From: Chitinophaga ginsengisoli
GTDB taxonomy: Bacteria > Bacteroidota > Bacteroidia > Chitinophagales > Chitinophagaceae
DNA: 64,000 nt
Assembly (NCBI RefSeq): GCF_003014595.1
Contig: NZ_PYGK01000021.1
Location: 1 to 64,000, forward strand
Reading direction: 5' to 3'
Under the pieces are notes generated by a model. It did no database searches, was not told where the DNA came from, and worked only from the letters and a program-made list of their open reading frames with translations. The translations under genes were made by a program, and so were the position numbers. Below are positions 10,067-18,306 of the stretch, piece after piece; position 1 is the stretch's first letter, and the number at the start of each line of letters is the position of its first letter.

Positions 10067-11476
10067 ATGAAAAAAATATTCGTGTATACTGTTATGTTAG
10101 TCCTGTTATATGCTGCTCAGGGCTGTAACAAAGAACTGACGCTTTCGCCGGCGGATAAGTTGCCGACGGATGAAGCCTTATCAAATATCAAGGGAGTGAA
10201 CGCCGCTGTAAACGGTATGTATGCCGGGATGAGATCTACTGACTACTATGGGAGGAACTACCTGATATTGGGAGAGATCACTGCTGATAATGTATACCTT
10301 TCTACCAGCAACAGTAACCGTTTCCTGCCCAGCTGGCGATTGAGCTGGATCGTTTCAGATGTGGATGCCACTGCAATTTGGAACAGGGCCTATGCTATCA
10401 TCTTAAGGGCCAACAATATTATTAATAGCGTGCCTGTTATCAGTGACGGTACTGAAGCAGAGAAAAAAGCGGCTAAGGGACAGGCGCTGTTTATCCGCGC
10501 ACTGGCACACTTTGACCTGTTGCGTTTCTTTGCTGAGCCATATATTATCGGGGGGGGTACATCACTGGGCGTACCCGTGATAACAAAATTCGAAGTAGGC
10601 TTACCAGCAAGAAATACGGTAGACCAGGTATATGCACAGATCATTGCCGATCTGACCGAGGCCAAATCAATACTGGCTGAGGATATCACCGATCCTTTCA
10701 ATGCCAGTTCCTTTGCAGCATCTGCATTGCTGGCCAGGGTATACCTGTATAAAGGCGATAATAACGCTGCCATCGCAGAAGCTACAAGAGTGATTAACGC
10801 AGGGTATGTTATTCAGCCGGCAAACAACCTGGCGGATTTTTACAATACACCTGGTACAAAAGAAGATATTTTCACTTTGAAGATATTGGACACGCAGACA
10901 GCTGGTTCTGACAACCTGGGCCAGATGTTTAGAAAACCAGGTTATGGGGATATACGCGTATCTCCCGACCTGGTGAATGTGTTGGAGCCAAACGATGCAA
11001 GAAGGGTTTTCATTTCTGCATTTAATGGCAGTCCTTCAGAATTTCAGAATAATAAGTTCACCGGCCAGCAGGGTATTTCAGGATTACATAGTCCTAAGAT
11101 ACTGCGCATTTCAGAGATGTACCTGGCGCGTGCAGAAGCGTATGCAAAGGCAGGCAATTACGTTGCAGCACTGGCAGATGTAAACGCGATCCGTACAAAC
11201 AGGAATCTGGGAGCATTGGAGAATGTGGCAGACAATGCCGTACTAACAGCAGTGCTCAAAGAGAAACGTGTTGAGTTTATGTTTGAGGGGCATCGTTATT
11301 TCGACCTCTTAAGAAATAAGCTGGATATTGTTAGAACCCATTGTAATAATCCGGAGCAGTTGAATACGCCGAGATGTGTGATTGAAGCAACTTCTAATAC
11401 GGCTATTCTGCCTATCCCGCAAAGGGAAACAGATGTGAACCGTAACATGGAACAGAATCCGGGGTACAAAAAATGA
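10067..11476 (+). CDS. SusD/RagB-family surface lipoprotein
   Basis: A 469-residue partner of the SusC ending at 10048. The lipobox 'YAAQGC' is followed by Asn-Lys-Glu, a surface-export-like tract. It has the SusD N-terminal region, TPR-like helices ('GQALFIRALAHFDLLRFF') and the C-terminal RagB signature ('KEKRVEFMFEGHRYFDLLRNK', 'LPIPQRETDVN'). An eight-G run at 10550-10557 encodes Gly-Gly-Gly and keeps the frame intact. It ends just before a terminator shared with the convergent TlpA-like gene. Confidence 0.93.
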   Translation: MKKIFVYTVMLVLLYAAQGCNKELTLSPADKLPTDEALSNIKGVNAAVNGMYAGMRSTDYYGRNYLILGEITADNVYLSTSNSNRFLPSWRLSWIVSDVDATAIWNRAYAIILRANNIINSVPVISDGTEAEKKAAKGQALFIRALAHFDLLRFFAEPYIIGGGTSLGVPVITKFEVGLPARNTVDQVYAQIIADLTEAKSILAEDITDPFNASSFAASALLARVYLYKGDNNAAIAEATRVINAGYVIQPANNLADFYNTPGTKEDIFTLKILDTQTAGSDNLGQMFRKPGYGDIRVSPDLVNVLEPNDARRVFISAFNGSPSEFQNNKFTGQQGISGLHSPKILRISEMYLARAEAYAKAGNYVAALADVNAIRTNRNLGALENVADNAVLTAVLKEKRVEFMFEGHRYFDLLRNKLDIVRTHCNNPEQLNTPRCVIEATSNTAILPIPQRETDVNRNMEQNPGYKK

Positions 11477-11495
11477 CAGTGGCCAATCCCTAAAT

Positions 11496-11533
11496 AAAAA
11501 AAAGCGTCTGCCAATTGGTGGACGCTTTTTTTT
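11496..11533. terminator. Bidirectional terminator between SusD and the TlpA-like gene
   Basis: AAAAAAAGCGTC (11497-11508) pairs with GACGCTTTTTTT (11521-11532), and the loop holds a further CCAATTGG palindrome. T-runs are present for both directions, as suits two convergent genes. Confidence 0.85.
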
Positions 11534-11547
11534 ATGCGGTGATAATT

Positions 11548-12711
11548 TTATTTCAACACTTCCTGAAGCTTAGCCTGTAATTCAGGACCTCTTAATCCAA
11601 CGGCAATTACCTTTCCTTCCGGATCGAGCAGCATGTTGGATGGAATAGAGTTCAGTCCGTATAAAGGCACTACTGCAGACTCCCAGAATTTCAGATCACT
11701 TACATGTGTCCAGGTGAGGCCATCGGCCTGTATTGCTTTTGCCCATGCCTCTTTGGTTCTGTCGAGAGATACACCGAGGATGGTGAAGTTCTTATTCTTG
11801 TAGGTGTTGTAAGCCTGTACCACGTTCGGATTTTCCATGCGGCATGGTTTACACCAGCTGGCCCAGAAATCTACCAGCACATATTTTCCTTTGAAGGAAC
11901 TGAGGCTGGTGGCTTTTCCTGACAGGTCAGGCAGGGTGAAGTCAGGTGCAACCTGGCCGATCTTTACAGCGGTCATATTCTCTTCTTCGCCGGCCATCGC
12001 ATCTGTTGCCGGAGAAGCATTCTTTTGAGATATTTCATTCAGCTTGTTGGTAAAGCTGGTGATCAGCGTATTTTCAGGAAAACGGGTCTTTATCTCGTTG
12101 ATCACTTTCTGATCCTGCAGCAAAGTGGGCGTGCTCACCATACTTAACGCGAACGCAGCTACGGCAGGCGATTTTGTGTCTGTTGCTGCTTTCATGATGA
12201 ACTGCTCAAGTTCCTGTTTTTTGGTTTCGAAAGCAGCCATCTTTGGTTTCAGGACACTGTCAGGTGTTTTAGCCTGATAGAGACTGTCAAGGGTTTTCAT
12301 TTCTGCCGTCAGCGCCAGGTTCTTTGTGCTGGCCTCATTGAGCAGTTGCTGTATTTCTGAAGATGCTTCAGAATTTTCAATTTTAACCTGTTCCAGGTGA
12401 TTGTAATCACCTTCGATGCTCATGGTACCAGCATCGAGTCCCAGCAGGATAAAGCGGTTATTCTCAGCAAAACGGATGCGGTAGAGCGCCTGTTCAGGGA
12501 GTATACCTTTCAGGGTGAATTTACCGCTGGCATCTTTTATCACAGCAGTATCCACCACCTTCGCTTCCTCAAGTGTCAGTTCCTCCAGATATATTTTGCC
12601 CAAAGGAGCGTTGTCTATATGTGCGTTGATAACAAAATCTCCCTTCTCTGTTTGTTGCGAACAGCTGGCCAGGAATAGTCCGGCTACTGCCCATAAAGCA
12701 AATTTCTTCAT
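11548..12711 (-). CDS. TlpA-like thiol-disulfide lipoprotein with DUF4369-type N-terminal domain
   Basis: A 387-residue envelope lipoprotein. Lipobox 'FLASC' at residues ~13-17; residues ~25-110 resemble the DUF4369 beta domain common before thioredoxins in Bacteroidota; a helical linker follows to about 250; the AhpC/TlpA thioredoxin domain covers about 255-387 with the active site W-C-K-P-C (Cys287 and Cys290) and a cis-Pro region 'SIPSNMLLD'. It probably reduces or resolves disulfides in the periplasm. It lies 15 bases downstream of gatB on the same strand, so it may be co-transcribed with it, although the functions are unrelated. Confidence 0.88.
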   Translation of the reverse strand: MKKFALWAVAGLFLASCSQQTEKGDFVINAHIDNAPLGKIYLEELTLEEAKVVDTAVIKDASGKFTLKGILPEQALYRIRFAENNRFILLGLDAGTMSIEGDYNHLEQVKIENSEASSEIQQLLNEASTKNLALTAEMKTLDSLYQAKTPDSVLKPKMAAFETKKQELEQFIMKAATDTKSPAVAAFALSMVSTPTLLQDQKVINEIKTRFPENTLITSFTNKLNEISQKNASPATDAMAGEEENMTAVKIGQVAPDFTLPDLSGKATSLSSFKGKYVLVDFWASWCKPCRMENPNVVQAYNTYKNKNFTILGVSLDRTKEAWAKAIQADGLTWTHVSDLKFWESAVVPLYGLNSIPSNMLLDPEGKVIAVGLRGPELQAKLQEVLK

Positions 12712-12726
12712 ATTGATCAGTTATAA

Positions 12727-14181
12727 TTATTTCAGTTTTTCTGCCAGCAGCTGATTTGTCAGTTTAGGATCAGCTTTGCCTTTGGAGAGTTTCATCACCT
12801 CTCCTACAAAGAGTCCCATCAATCCTTTTTTACCACTGCGGAATTCGGCTACTTTGTCCGGATACTTAGCGAGGACTTCATCAATAATAGGTGCAATGTT
12901 ATTTGCATTGTTATCCTGAAGGAGGTTAAGGCGGGTAGCAATATCCAATGGCTGTTCTGCAGGGTGTTGCAACAGTTCCGGGAAGATGCGGGAAGAAGCG
13001 ATGGAGAAGCTGACCTTTCCATCTTCAACAAGTTGTATCAGGCCGGCCAATGCAGCTGGTGCCAACGGGAATTCCGCCATAGACACACCCTGCTCGTTGA
13101 GGGTGGATTTAACGGGGCCCAGTAACCAGTTGGCCACTGCTTTATATGCAGGAATGATCGTGGCTACCTGAGAATAATAGTCTGCCGTAGCCTTGTCATC
13201 ACAGATCACGCGGGCGTCGTATTCGGGCAGGCCGTATTGACTGACAAACCGTAGTACCATGGCATCCGGCAGTTCGGGCAGTGCTTTCAGGATACTGTCC
13301 AGGTATTCGTCTGTCAGATGGAAGGGCGCCAGGTCTGGTTCAGGGAAATAACGGTAATCATTCGCTTCTTCCTTGGAACGTAGGGAGAAAGAGGTGCCAT
13401 TGCCGGCATCAAAACTCCTTGTTTCCTGCATGATGGTGCCGCCGCTTTCTACGATAGTGATCTGGCGTTTTATTTCTCCCTCTACCGCACGTTTTACGTT
13501 ACGGATGGAGTTGAGGTTCTTTACTTCTACCTTGGTACCTAGTTTGGTCTCTCCTTTCAGGCGGATGGAGATATTGGCATCACAGCGCATGCTTCCTTCC
13601 TCCATGTTACCATCGCACACATCGAGCCAGCGTACCAGCCTGCGGAGGGTGGTCAGGAATGAATATACCTCGTCACTGCTATGCAGGTCGGGTTCTGTCA
13701 CGATCTCTACCAGGGGAACACCGGCACGGTTGTAGTCCACCATGGTGAAAGATGGGTCCTGGTCGTGCATGGATTTTCCGGCATCTTCTTCCAGGTGGAT
13801 GCGGTTCAGTTGGATCTGCCTTTCTCCGTTAGCAACGGGAATGGTGACGATACCTCCATCACAGATGGGGGCAGTATGTTGCGAGATCTGGTATCCTTTC
13901 GGAAGATCCGGGTAAAAATAGTTCTTACGGGCAAAATAGTTGTCCCTTTCAATCCTGCTCTGGCAGGCCAGTCCCAGCCGGATGGCATATTCCACCGCCT
14001 TGCGGTTCAGCATGGGAAGTGTACCGGGATGACCCAGTGTAATAGGACTGATATGGGTATTAGGCGCGCCTCCGAAAGCTGCACTGTCTCCACAAAATAA
14101 TTTGCTTTCTGTCAGTAACTGGGCATGTACTTCCAGACCAATTACTACCTCATATTTATCAAAATCGATGGCTGCGCTCAT
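12727..14181 (-). CDS. gatB: Asp-tRNA(Asn)/Glu-tRNA(Gln) amidotransferase subunit B
   Basis: GatB, the kinase subunit of the GatCAB complex that converts misacylated Glu-tRNA(Gln) and Asp-tRNA(Asn) to the amide forms. The opening 'YEVVIGLEVHAQLLTESKLFC', the 'GHPGTLPMLN' segment and 'EIVTEPDLHSSDE' are highly characteristic. The catalytic cradle is followed by the helical and YqeY-like tail (about residues 330-484, ending 'DPKLTNQLLAEKL') that contacts tRNA. 484 residues is a normal length. gatA and gatC are not in the window. The ATG at 14181 follows a TATATTTG promoter element by 21 bases. Confidence 0.97.
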   Translation of the reverse strand: MSAAIDFDKYEVVIGLEVHAQLLTESKLFCGDSAAFGGAPNTHISPITLGHPGTLPMLNRKAVEYAIRLGLACQSRIERDNYFARKNYFYPDLPKGYQISQHTAPICDGGIVTIPVANGERQIQLNRIHLEEDAGKSMHDQDPSFTMVDYNRAGVPLVEIVTEPDLHSSDEVYSFLTTLRRLVRWLDVCDGNMEEGSMRCDANISIRLKGETKLGTKVEVKNLNSIRNVKRAVEGEIKRQITIVESGGTIMQETRSFDAGNGTSFSLRSKEEANDYRYFPEPDLAPFHLTDEYLDSILKALPELPDAMVLRFVSQYGLPEYDARVICDDKATADYYSQVATIIPAYKAVANWLLGPVKSTLNEQGVSMAEFPLAPAALAGLIQLVEDGKVSFSIASSRIFPELLQHPAEQPLDIATRLNLLQDNNANNIAPIIDEVLAKYPDKVAEFRSGKKGLMGLFVGEVMKLSKGKADPKLTNQLLAEKLK

Positions 14182-14202
14182 GATGATCTTCTGCTATTAG
14201 CG

Positions 14203-14210
14203 CAAATATA
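14203..14210 (-). promoter_or_regulatory. Candidate -7 element for gatB
   Basis: On the minus strand this reads TATATTTG, matching TAnnTTTG, 21 bases upstream of the gatB ATG. The -33 element is weak. Confidence 0.5.
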
Positions 14211-14379
14211 TATAATGAAGGGTAGAAAGGGGAATCCGGAGAATATTATTGGAATTTAACAAAATTTTAGTATTCTTGTGTTGCAGAACCATTCAACCTA
14301 TATTCTGTTTTCCTATACCTCCCTTCCGGAATAAGCGAACAATCTCCACTTTTATCATTTTCAGTACCTTCAGGGTAGT

Positions 14380-15750
14380 ATGAATACCCAGGATGTTTAT
14401 AACGTACAGCAAGACTTTTTTGCGTCAGGCAAGACCCTGCCCTATACATTCCGCCGCCGTCAGCTTAAGCTGCTGAAAGTGGCTATTAAAAAGCGGGAAA
14501 AGGATATTTTAGCCGCTTTGCATGCCGACCTGCACAAACACCCTGTCGAGGCTTACAGCAGCGAAATAGGGTTCCTTTACGTCGAAATAGCCTATCTGCT
14601 CAGCAACCTGAAACGGTGGATGAAACCGGAAGATGTGAACAGTCCCTTTATCATGTATCCCAGCAAGAGCAGGATACACCGCGTACCCCTGGGACTCACC
14701 CTGATCATCGGGCCCTGGAATTATCCTTTTCAGCTGATCATGGCACCGCTGGCAGGCGCTATTGCCGGCGGAAACTGTGCAGTCGTCAAACCATCTGAAC
14801 TGGCACCTAATACATCTGCAGTAATAGCTGCCCTTATCAAAGAAACTTTCGATCCGGCTTACATTACTGCCGTAGAGGGAGATGGTGGCGTGGTCATCCC
14901 CGATCTGATGCAGCACCGTTTTGATCATGTGTTCTTTACCGGAAGCGCTGCCATTGGCCGTAAGGTCATGGAACTGGCTATCCCTCACCTGACGCCTGTG
15001 ACGCTGGAACTGGGAGGGAAATCTCCCGTGATTGTGGATGATAAGGTAAATATCCGGGTGGCTGCTAAACGCATCGTATGGGGAAAATTCTGGAACGCCG
15101 GACAAACTTGTATAGCGCCGGATTACGTACTGGTACACAGCAGTGTGAAGGAGGAGCTGGTAGCCGCCATGCAAAAGGCCATCGTTAAATTTTTCGGGAA
15201 AGACCCTGTTAACAGTCCGGACTATGCCCGGATCATCAATAAAAAAAGGTTTGCTGCCCTGAACGGGTATCTGCAACAGGGAAAGGTCCTGCATGGGGGA
15301 ACTGTTGATGAAAATGCGCTGTTTATAGCGCCTACCCTGCTGGAAGATGTTGCCTGGGATAGTCCCGTCATGCAGGAGGAGATATTCGGCCCTATCCTGC
15401 CGGTGCTTACTTTCAGTGCCCTGGAAGAAGCTGTCAGGCTTGTTAAGCAGCAACCAAAGCCATTATCCCTGTACCTGTTTACAAAAAGAAGCGATACAGA
15501 AAAGATGGTTACTGAACAGCTGAGTTTCGGCGGCGGATGTATCAATAATACCCTCGGGCATTTTACAAACCCTGAACTGCCTTTCGGGGGCGTTGGGCAA
15601 AGCGGCATGGGGCAATACCATGGGAAATACAGTTTTACGACGTTTACACACCCGAAAAGCATCATGAAAACCGGTACCTGGATCGATATAGCGATGAAGT
15701 ATCCGCCTTTCAAAAATAAGCTCAAAATAGTCCGCTGGCTGATGAGATAA
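14380..15750 (+). CDS. Aldehyde dehydrogenase family protein (class 3-like)
   Basis: A 456-residue NAD(P)+-dependent aldehyde dehydrogenase, closest in layout to short class 3/fatty aldehyde dehydrogenases. Visible signatures are 'GPWNYPF', 'KPSELAP' (cofactor lysine), 'FTGSAAIG', the catalytic base region 'LELGGKSP', the nucleophile region 'NAGQTCIAPDY' and 'EEIFGPILPV'. A C-terminal amphipathic tail ('YPPFKNKLKIVRWLMR') could touch the membrane, as in fatty aldehyde dehydrogenases. It stands alone between gatB and a gene-free stretch; the substrate is unknown. Confidence 0.92.
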   Translation: MNTQDVYNVQQDFFASGKTLPYTFRRRQLKLLKVAIKKREKDILAALHADLHKHPVEAYSSEIGFLYVEIAYLLSNLKRWMKPEDVNSPFIMYPSKSRIHRVPLGLTLIIGPWNYPFQLIMAPLAGAIAGGNCAVVKPSELAPNTSAVIAALIKETFDPAYITAVEGDGGVVIPDLMQHRFDHVFFTGSAAIGRKVMELAIPHLTPVTLELGGKSPVIVDDKVNIRVAAKRIVWGKFWNAGQTCIAPDYVLVHSSVKEELVAAMQKAIVKFFGKDPVNSPDYARIINKKRFAALNGYLQQGKVLHGGTVDENALFIAPTLLEDVAWDSPVMQEEIFGPILPVLTFSALEEAVRLVKQQPKPLSLYLFTKRSDTEKMVTEQLSFGGGCINNTLGHFTNPELPFGGVGQSGMGQYHGKYSFTTFTHPKSIMKTGTWIDIAMKYPPFKNKLKIVRWLMR

Positions 15751-15866
15751 GCGACTGATACTATTTTGATATGATGTTTTAGGCTAATAATATAGTTGTT
15801 AAAAATGCAACTAATTGTTTGTTAATTGATTATGTTTTTTGACCCCTCTTTTACCTGAGAGAACAA

Positions 15867-15902
15867 GCGTCGAAGAAGCGGAGAAGACGCGTCGAAGAAG
15901 CG
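15867..15902 (+). repeat. Two 14-bp direct repeats, 22-bp period
   Basis: GCGTCGAAGAAGCG occurs exactly at 15867-15880 and again at 15889-15902, separated by GAGAAGAC. The second copy also forms a small hairpin (CGTCG-AAGAAG-CGACG), and the block is flanked by TTTACC and GGTAAA. Its GC-rich, purine-rich make-up differs from the AT-rich surroundings. Confidence 0.85.
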
Positions 15903-15996
15903 ACGGTAAAGCATAGAACAGCTGGCAATATAATACCAGTACCAGCACTCACTGCCATTTCCAAATAAGTAAGATTATACAGTTCAATACCTGCCT

Positions 15997-16019
15997 GGAG
16001 TACGGTCTTGTCGTACTCC
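15997..16019. repeat. Perfect 8-bp inverted repeat (hairpin)
   Basis: GGAGTACG (15997-16004) pairs with CGTACTCC (16012-16019) around a seven-base loop. No T-run follows, so it is not a typical terminator. Confidence 0.7.
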
Positions 16020-16037
16020 TAAGCTAGTGTTATACCT

Positions 16038-16182
16038 GTGTGTTCTCTATGATAACTCATCTATAAACCATCATCCAGCCATATATAACCCATATATAAC
16101 CCATATCTCTCGAATATGGATTATATATGGGTCATATATGGCTTATATATGGGTTATATATGGGTTATCTCAGGAAACACAC
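16038..16182. repeat. 145-bp quasi-palindrome built of 11-bp CCATATATAAC units
   Basis: The sequence is symmetrical about position 16110. Ends GTGTGTT (16038-16044) and AACACAC (16176-16182) match; a six-base variable block follows on each side; then 16051-16106 matches the complement of 16114-16169 at 48 of 56 positions without a gap; the loop is seven bases. Each arm is itself a tandem array of 11-bp units of the form CCATATATAAC (five in the right arm, including a partial one at the centre, with more degenerate outer units on the left). It could extrude as a cruciform, fold as a very long RNA hairpin, or offer repeated sites on one face of the helix. Confidence 0.9.
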
Positions 16183-16334
16183 TATGATAGCAGCTTTGCT
16201 GAGACGATATAAATACCTTGTTATGTACTGATTTATAAAGGAATGATCTTTATAGTAGATAAATGCATTATATCTCCCTTGCCATACCTTACACATGTGG
16301 TTGAGGTAAACCTTTGGTAAACCTATCCGGACAT

Positions 16335-16374
16335 AAAAAAAGGATGCTTCCTGAGGGAGAAGCATCCTTTTTTT
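16335..16374. terminator. Terminator of the PDZ protein gene
   Basis: AAAAAAGGATGCTTC pairs with GAAGCATCCTTTTTTT around an eight-base loop, 16 bases past the stop of the minus-strand PDZ gene. A- and T-runs on both sides make it potentially bidirectional. Confidence 0.85.
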
Positions 16375-16389
16375 GAACAGCGTATCTAC

Positions 16390-17421
16390 TTATAAATCAG
16401 CCTTATGCAGTTTCTTAGGGACTTTAATTTCCAAAGTCTTCTGCTGACCATTCCTTTTCACCTGGGCAGTGATGGTACCCTTATCCTTATTGGAGCGATA
16501 AGCATTGGCCACATCGCGGGTAGAATTAACATCGTCACCCGCCAGCTGCGTAATAATATCCTTCGCTTTAAATCCGGCTTTTTCAGCGGCGGAGCCAGGG
16601 GCTACACTCAACACCTCTGCGCCATTGCCCTCTTCGGTATCCTGTACGGACAATCCCAGCTTAGCGTCATTGTCCTCATTGAAACCACGGAAGTGGTTAG
16701 GTCCGCCAAATCCGGGGAAATTATCTCCGAAGTTAAATTCTCCGCGGGGAGCACGACGGAAGCCCTGTGCGCCACTACCACGAGGGAAGAGTTGCAGTGT
16801 GCCAACATCTTTTCTTTCATCCAGCGTAACTGTAGCTGTATTCTCTTTTTTGTCGCGCAGGTAAGTGATGGTCACCTTATCACCAGGATCGTGAGCGCCG
16901 ATCTTTTCAAACAGGTCATGTGGTTCACTGATCTTATCCGCATCTACACGGGTGATGACATCTCCGGGTTTGATACCTGCTTTTTCTGCAGGACTCTCTT
17001 TCGCGACTTCTCGTACAGTTGCGCCTGCGGCTTCTTTCTTTTCAGTGAATACACCCAGTACCGCTTTCCCTGGCTTGATATCCATCATGCCACCGGCTGT
17101 ATCATCGCCCTCATCGTCGTTGAAAAGCTGTACTCCTCCACGGGGGGCGAAGTTGAAGTTATTGCCATCTACAGGCCTGATGCGGCGTCTGTAAACAGAA
17201 AGATCCCCGTCTTTATAAGCATCCATTTTTTCCCCGTCTACCAGAACATTGCCATCCTTGATCTCGATGGTCACTTTCCCATCTTTGTTACTGTTGCGTT
17301 TGATAACGATCTCATCGTACTCTCCCAGTTTATCGCCCTTCTTATCCTGCGCGATCGTGGCAGAGCTAAAAGCAAAGCAGGTAATGCTTGCCAGTGTGAG
17401 GGTTTGCAATAGCTTGCTCAT
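16390..17421 (-). CDS. Periplasmic protein with two PDZ domains
   Basis: A secreted or periplasmic protein of 343 residues. I chose the ATG at 17421 because a strong AAGGAGG sits just before it and the signal peptide begins there; a further upstream ATG would add 13 residues without support. After the signal peptide comes a ~100-residue region containing 'EIVIKRNSNKDGKVTIEIKDG', then PDZ1 ('AVLGVFTE.. SPAEKAGIKPGDVIT', about 110-200) and PDZ2 ('AKLGLSVQ.. SAAEKAGFKAKDIIT', about 250-335). No protease domain is attached, unlike DegP/DegS, so it probably binds peptides or acts as an adaptor. It forms a single-gene unit with its own terminator. Confidence 0.82.
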   Translation of the reverse strand: MSKLLQTLTLASITCFAFSSATIAQDKKGDKLGEYDEIVIKRNSNKDGKVTIEIKDGNVLVDGEKMDAYKDGDLSVYRRRIRPVDGNNFNFAPRGGVQLFNDDEGDDTAGGMMDIKPGKAVLGVFTEKKEAAGATVREVAKESPAEKAGIKPGDVITRVDADKISEPHDLFEKIGAHDPGDKVTITYLRDKKENTATVTLDERKDVGTLQLFPRGSGAQGFRRAPRGEFNFGDNFPGFGGPNHFRGFNEDNDAKLGLSVQDTEEGNGAEVLSVAPGSAAEKAGFKAKDIITQLAGDDVNSTRDVANAYRSNKDKGTITAQVKRNGQQKTLEIKVPKKLHKADL

Positions 17422-17569
17422 AATTTCCTCCTTTTTATATAGTGATATTGTAGTTAACAAAGCAAATTTAGGAGGGGTTGTAATAAACGAAAAGTTAAAA
17501 TAGGCGAAGTGGGGAAGTATTGATGCCTAAAGAATTATTTTCGATAAAATCCCTATTGTTATTAGATCT

Positions 17570-18229
17570 ATGAAAAGAAACATTCCGTTTAAAATAGACA
17601 TCCCGGTGCCATGCACACAGTCATGGGACGATATGCATCCTGTGGATAGCGGGAGATATTGCGGACATTGTTCGAAGACAATAATCGACTTTACCAAACT
17701 CGCCGATCATGAAGTTGCAAGGATATTCCTTGATAGTAAAGGACCTATATGTGGACGATTCAGCGAAAGTCAGCTTAACAGGGATCTGTTGGCTATAGAA
17801 AAAGAACGGGCAAATGCCCTTGTGCCCGCGTTACTGGTGAGTACAGCATTGGCGGCAGGTATCGCCTCAAATGCCGTAGCCAATCAACACCCGGTAGATC
17901 TTGCTCCGCAGATAGAGCAAAAGGACACTACCGACGTGCCAGCTGGATCACAGGTAAGCAAAAGTGATACAACCGGAATGCCTGCGACAGAAGGGCCTAT
18001 GCTGGTGCCGGATTCTCTTTCAAAAAACAATTGGGAAGTTGTAGTGACGAATTTGTGTATTGAACGTTTGAACATAGTTTCGACTGGTTACACGGCTACG
18101 TGGATCCCTAAATCAAAGCGTGAGCGCAGGAAAATAGAGCAGCAATATCAGAAGAAGCTGGCGGAGGCCGTCCGTTCAAAGCCTCTCCGGATAACCACAT
18201 TACCTCCGGAGGATGATGTGAAGAAATAA
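17570..18229 (+). CDS. Membrane-anchored protein with Bacteroidota Cys-rich N-terminal module
   Basis: A 219-residue protein of unknown function. The N-terminal ~65 residues carry four cysteines (Cys15, Cys31, Cys34, Cys61) around 'GRYCGHCSKTIIDFT', a module I recognise at the start of many Bacteroidota proteins and which looks like a small zinc-binding fold. A hydrophobic segment (about 84-103) should cross the inner membrane, leaving a Thr/Pro-rich, then basic, periplasmic tail of ~115 residues. The start at 17570 has no strong ribosome site. It is convergent with alaS and shares its terminator. Roles in signalling or TonB-type scaffolding are guesses. Confidence 0.7.
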   Translation: MKRNIPFKIDIPVPCTQSWDDMHPVDSGRYCGHCSKTIIDFTKLADHEVARIFLDSKGPICGRFSESQLNRDLLAIEKERANALVPALLVSTALAAGIASNAVANQHPVDLAPQIEQKDTTDVPAGSQVSKSDTTGMPATEGPMLVPDSLSKNNWEVVVTNLCIERLNIVSTGYTATWIPKSKRERRKIEQQYQKKLAEAVRSKPLRITTLPPEDDVKK

Positions 18230-18246
18230 TGTAAGCTTTGTGACAT

Positions 18247-18280
18247 AAAAAAAGAGGATATCAACACTGATATCCTCTCT
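18247..18280. terminator. Shared bidirectional terminator (Cys-rich protein gene / alaS)
   Basis: AGAGGATATCA (18253-18263) pairs with TGATATCCTCT (18268-18278) around ACACT-type loop bases. Read on the minus strand a run of seven T follows, suiting alaS. Confidence 0.8.
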
Positions 18281-18306
18281 CTGTATGTCTTGATTTTTCT
18301 AATCTC

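Larger units (their letters stand above)
15751..16389. other. 639-base gene-free region with repeats and hairpins
   Basis: No credible gene is present; short frames over the repeat (16027-16212 plus, 16165-16365 minus) follow the repeat composition only. In order the region holds an AT-rich run after the aldehyde dehydrogenase gene, two 14-bp direct repeats (15867-15902), a perfect 8-bp hairpin (15997-16019), a 145-bp quasi-palindrome (16038-16182) and the terminator of the PDZ gene. The density of structure suggests a noncoding RNA, a protein-binding locus or a small nonautonomous element. Confidence 0.6.

Noticed and set aside
16038..16182. CRISPR array
   Set aside because: Units are 11 bp and adjoining, with no unique spacers and no cas genes.
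16027..16365. Short frames over the 11-bp repeat array (plus and minus)
   Set aside because: Their Tyr/Ile/Trp-rich translation simply mirrors the ATATATGGG repeat; no family resemblance.
15751..16389. tRNA or riboswitch in the large gene-free stretch
   Set aside because: No cloverleaf, T-loop motif or known riboswitch core was found; only hairpins and repeats.
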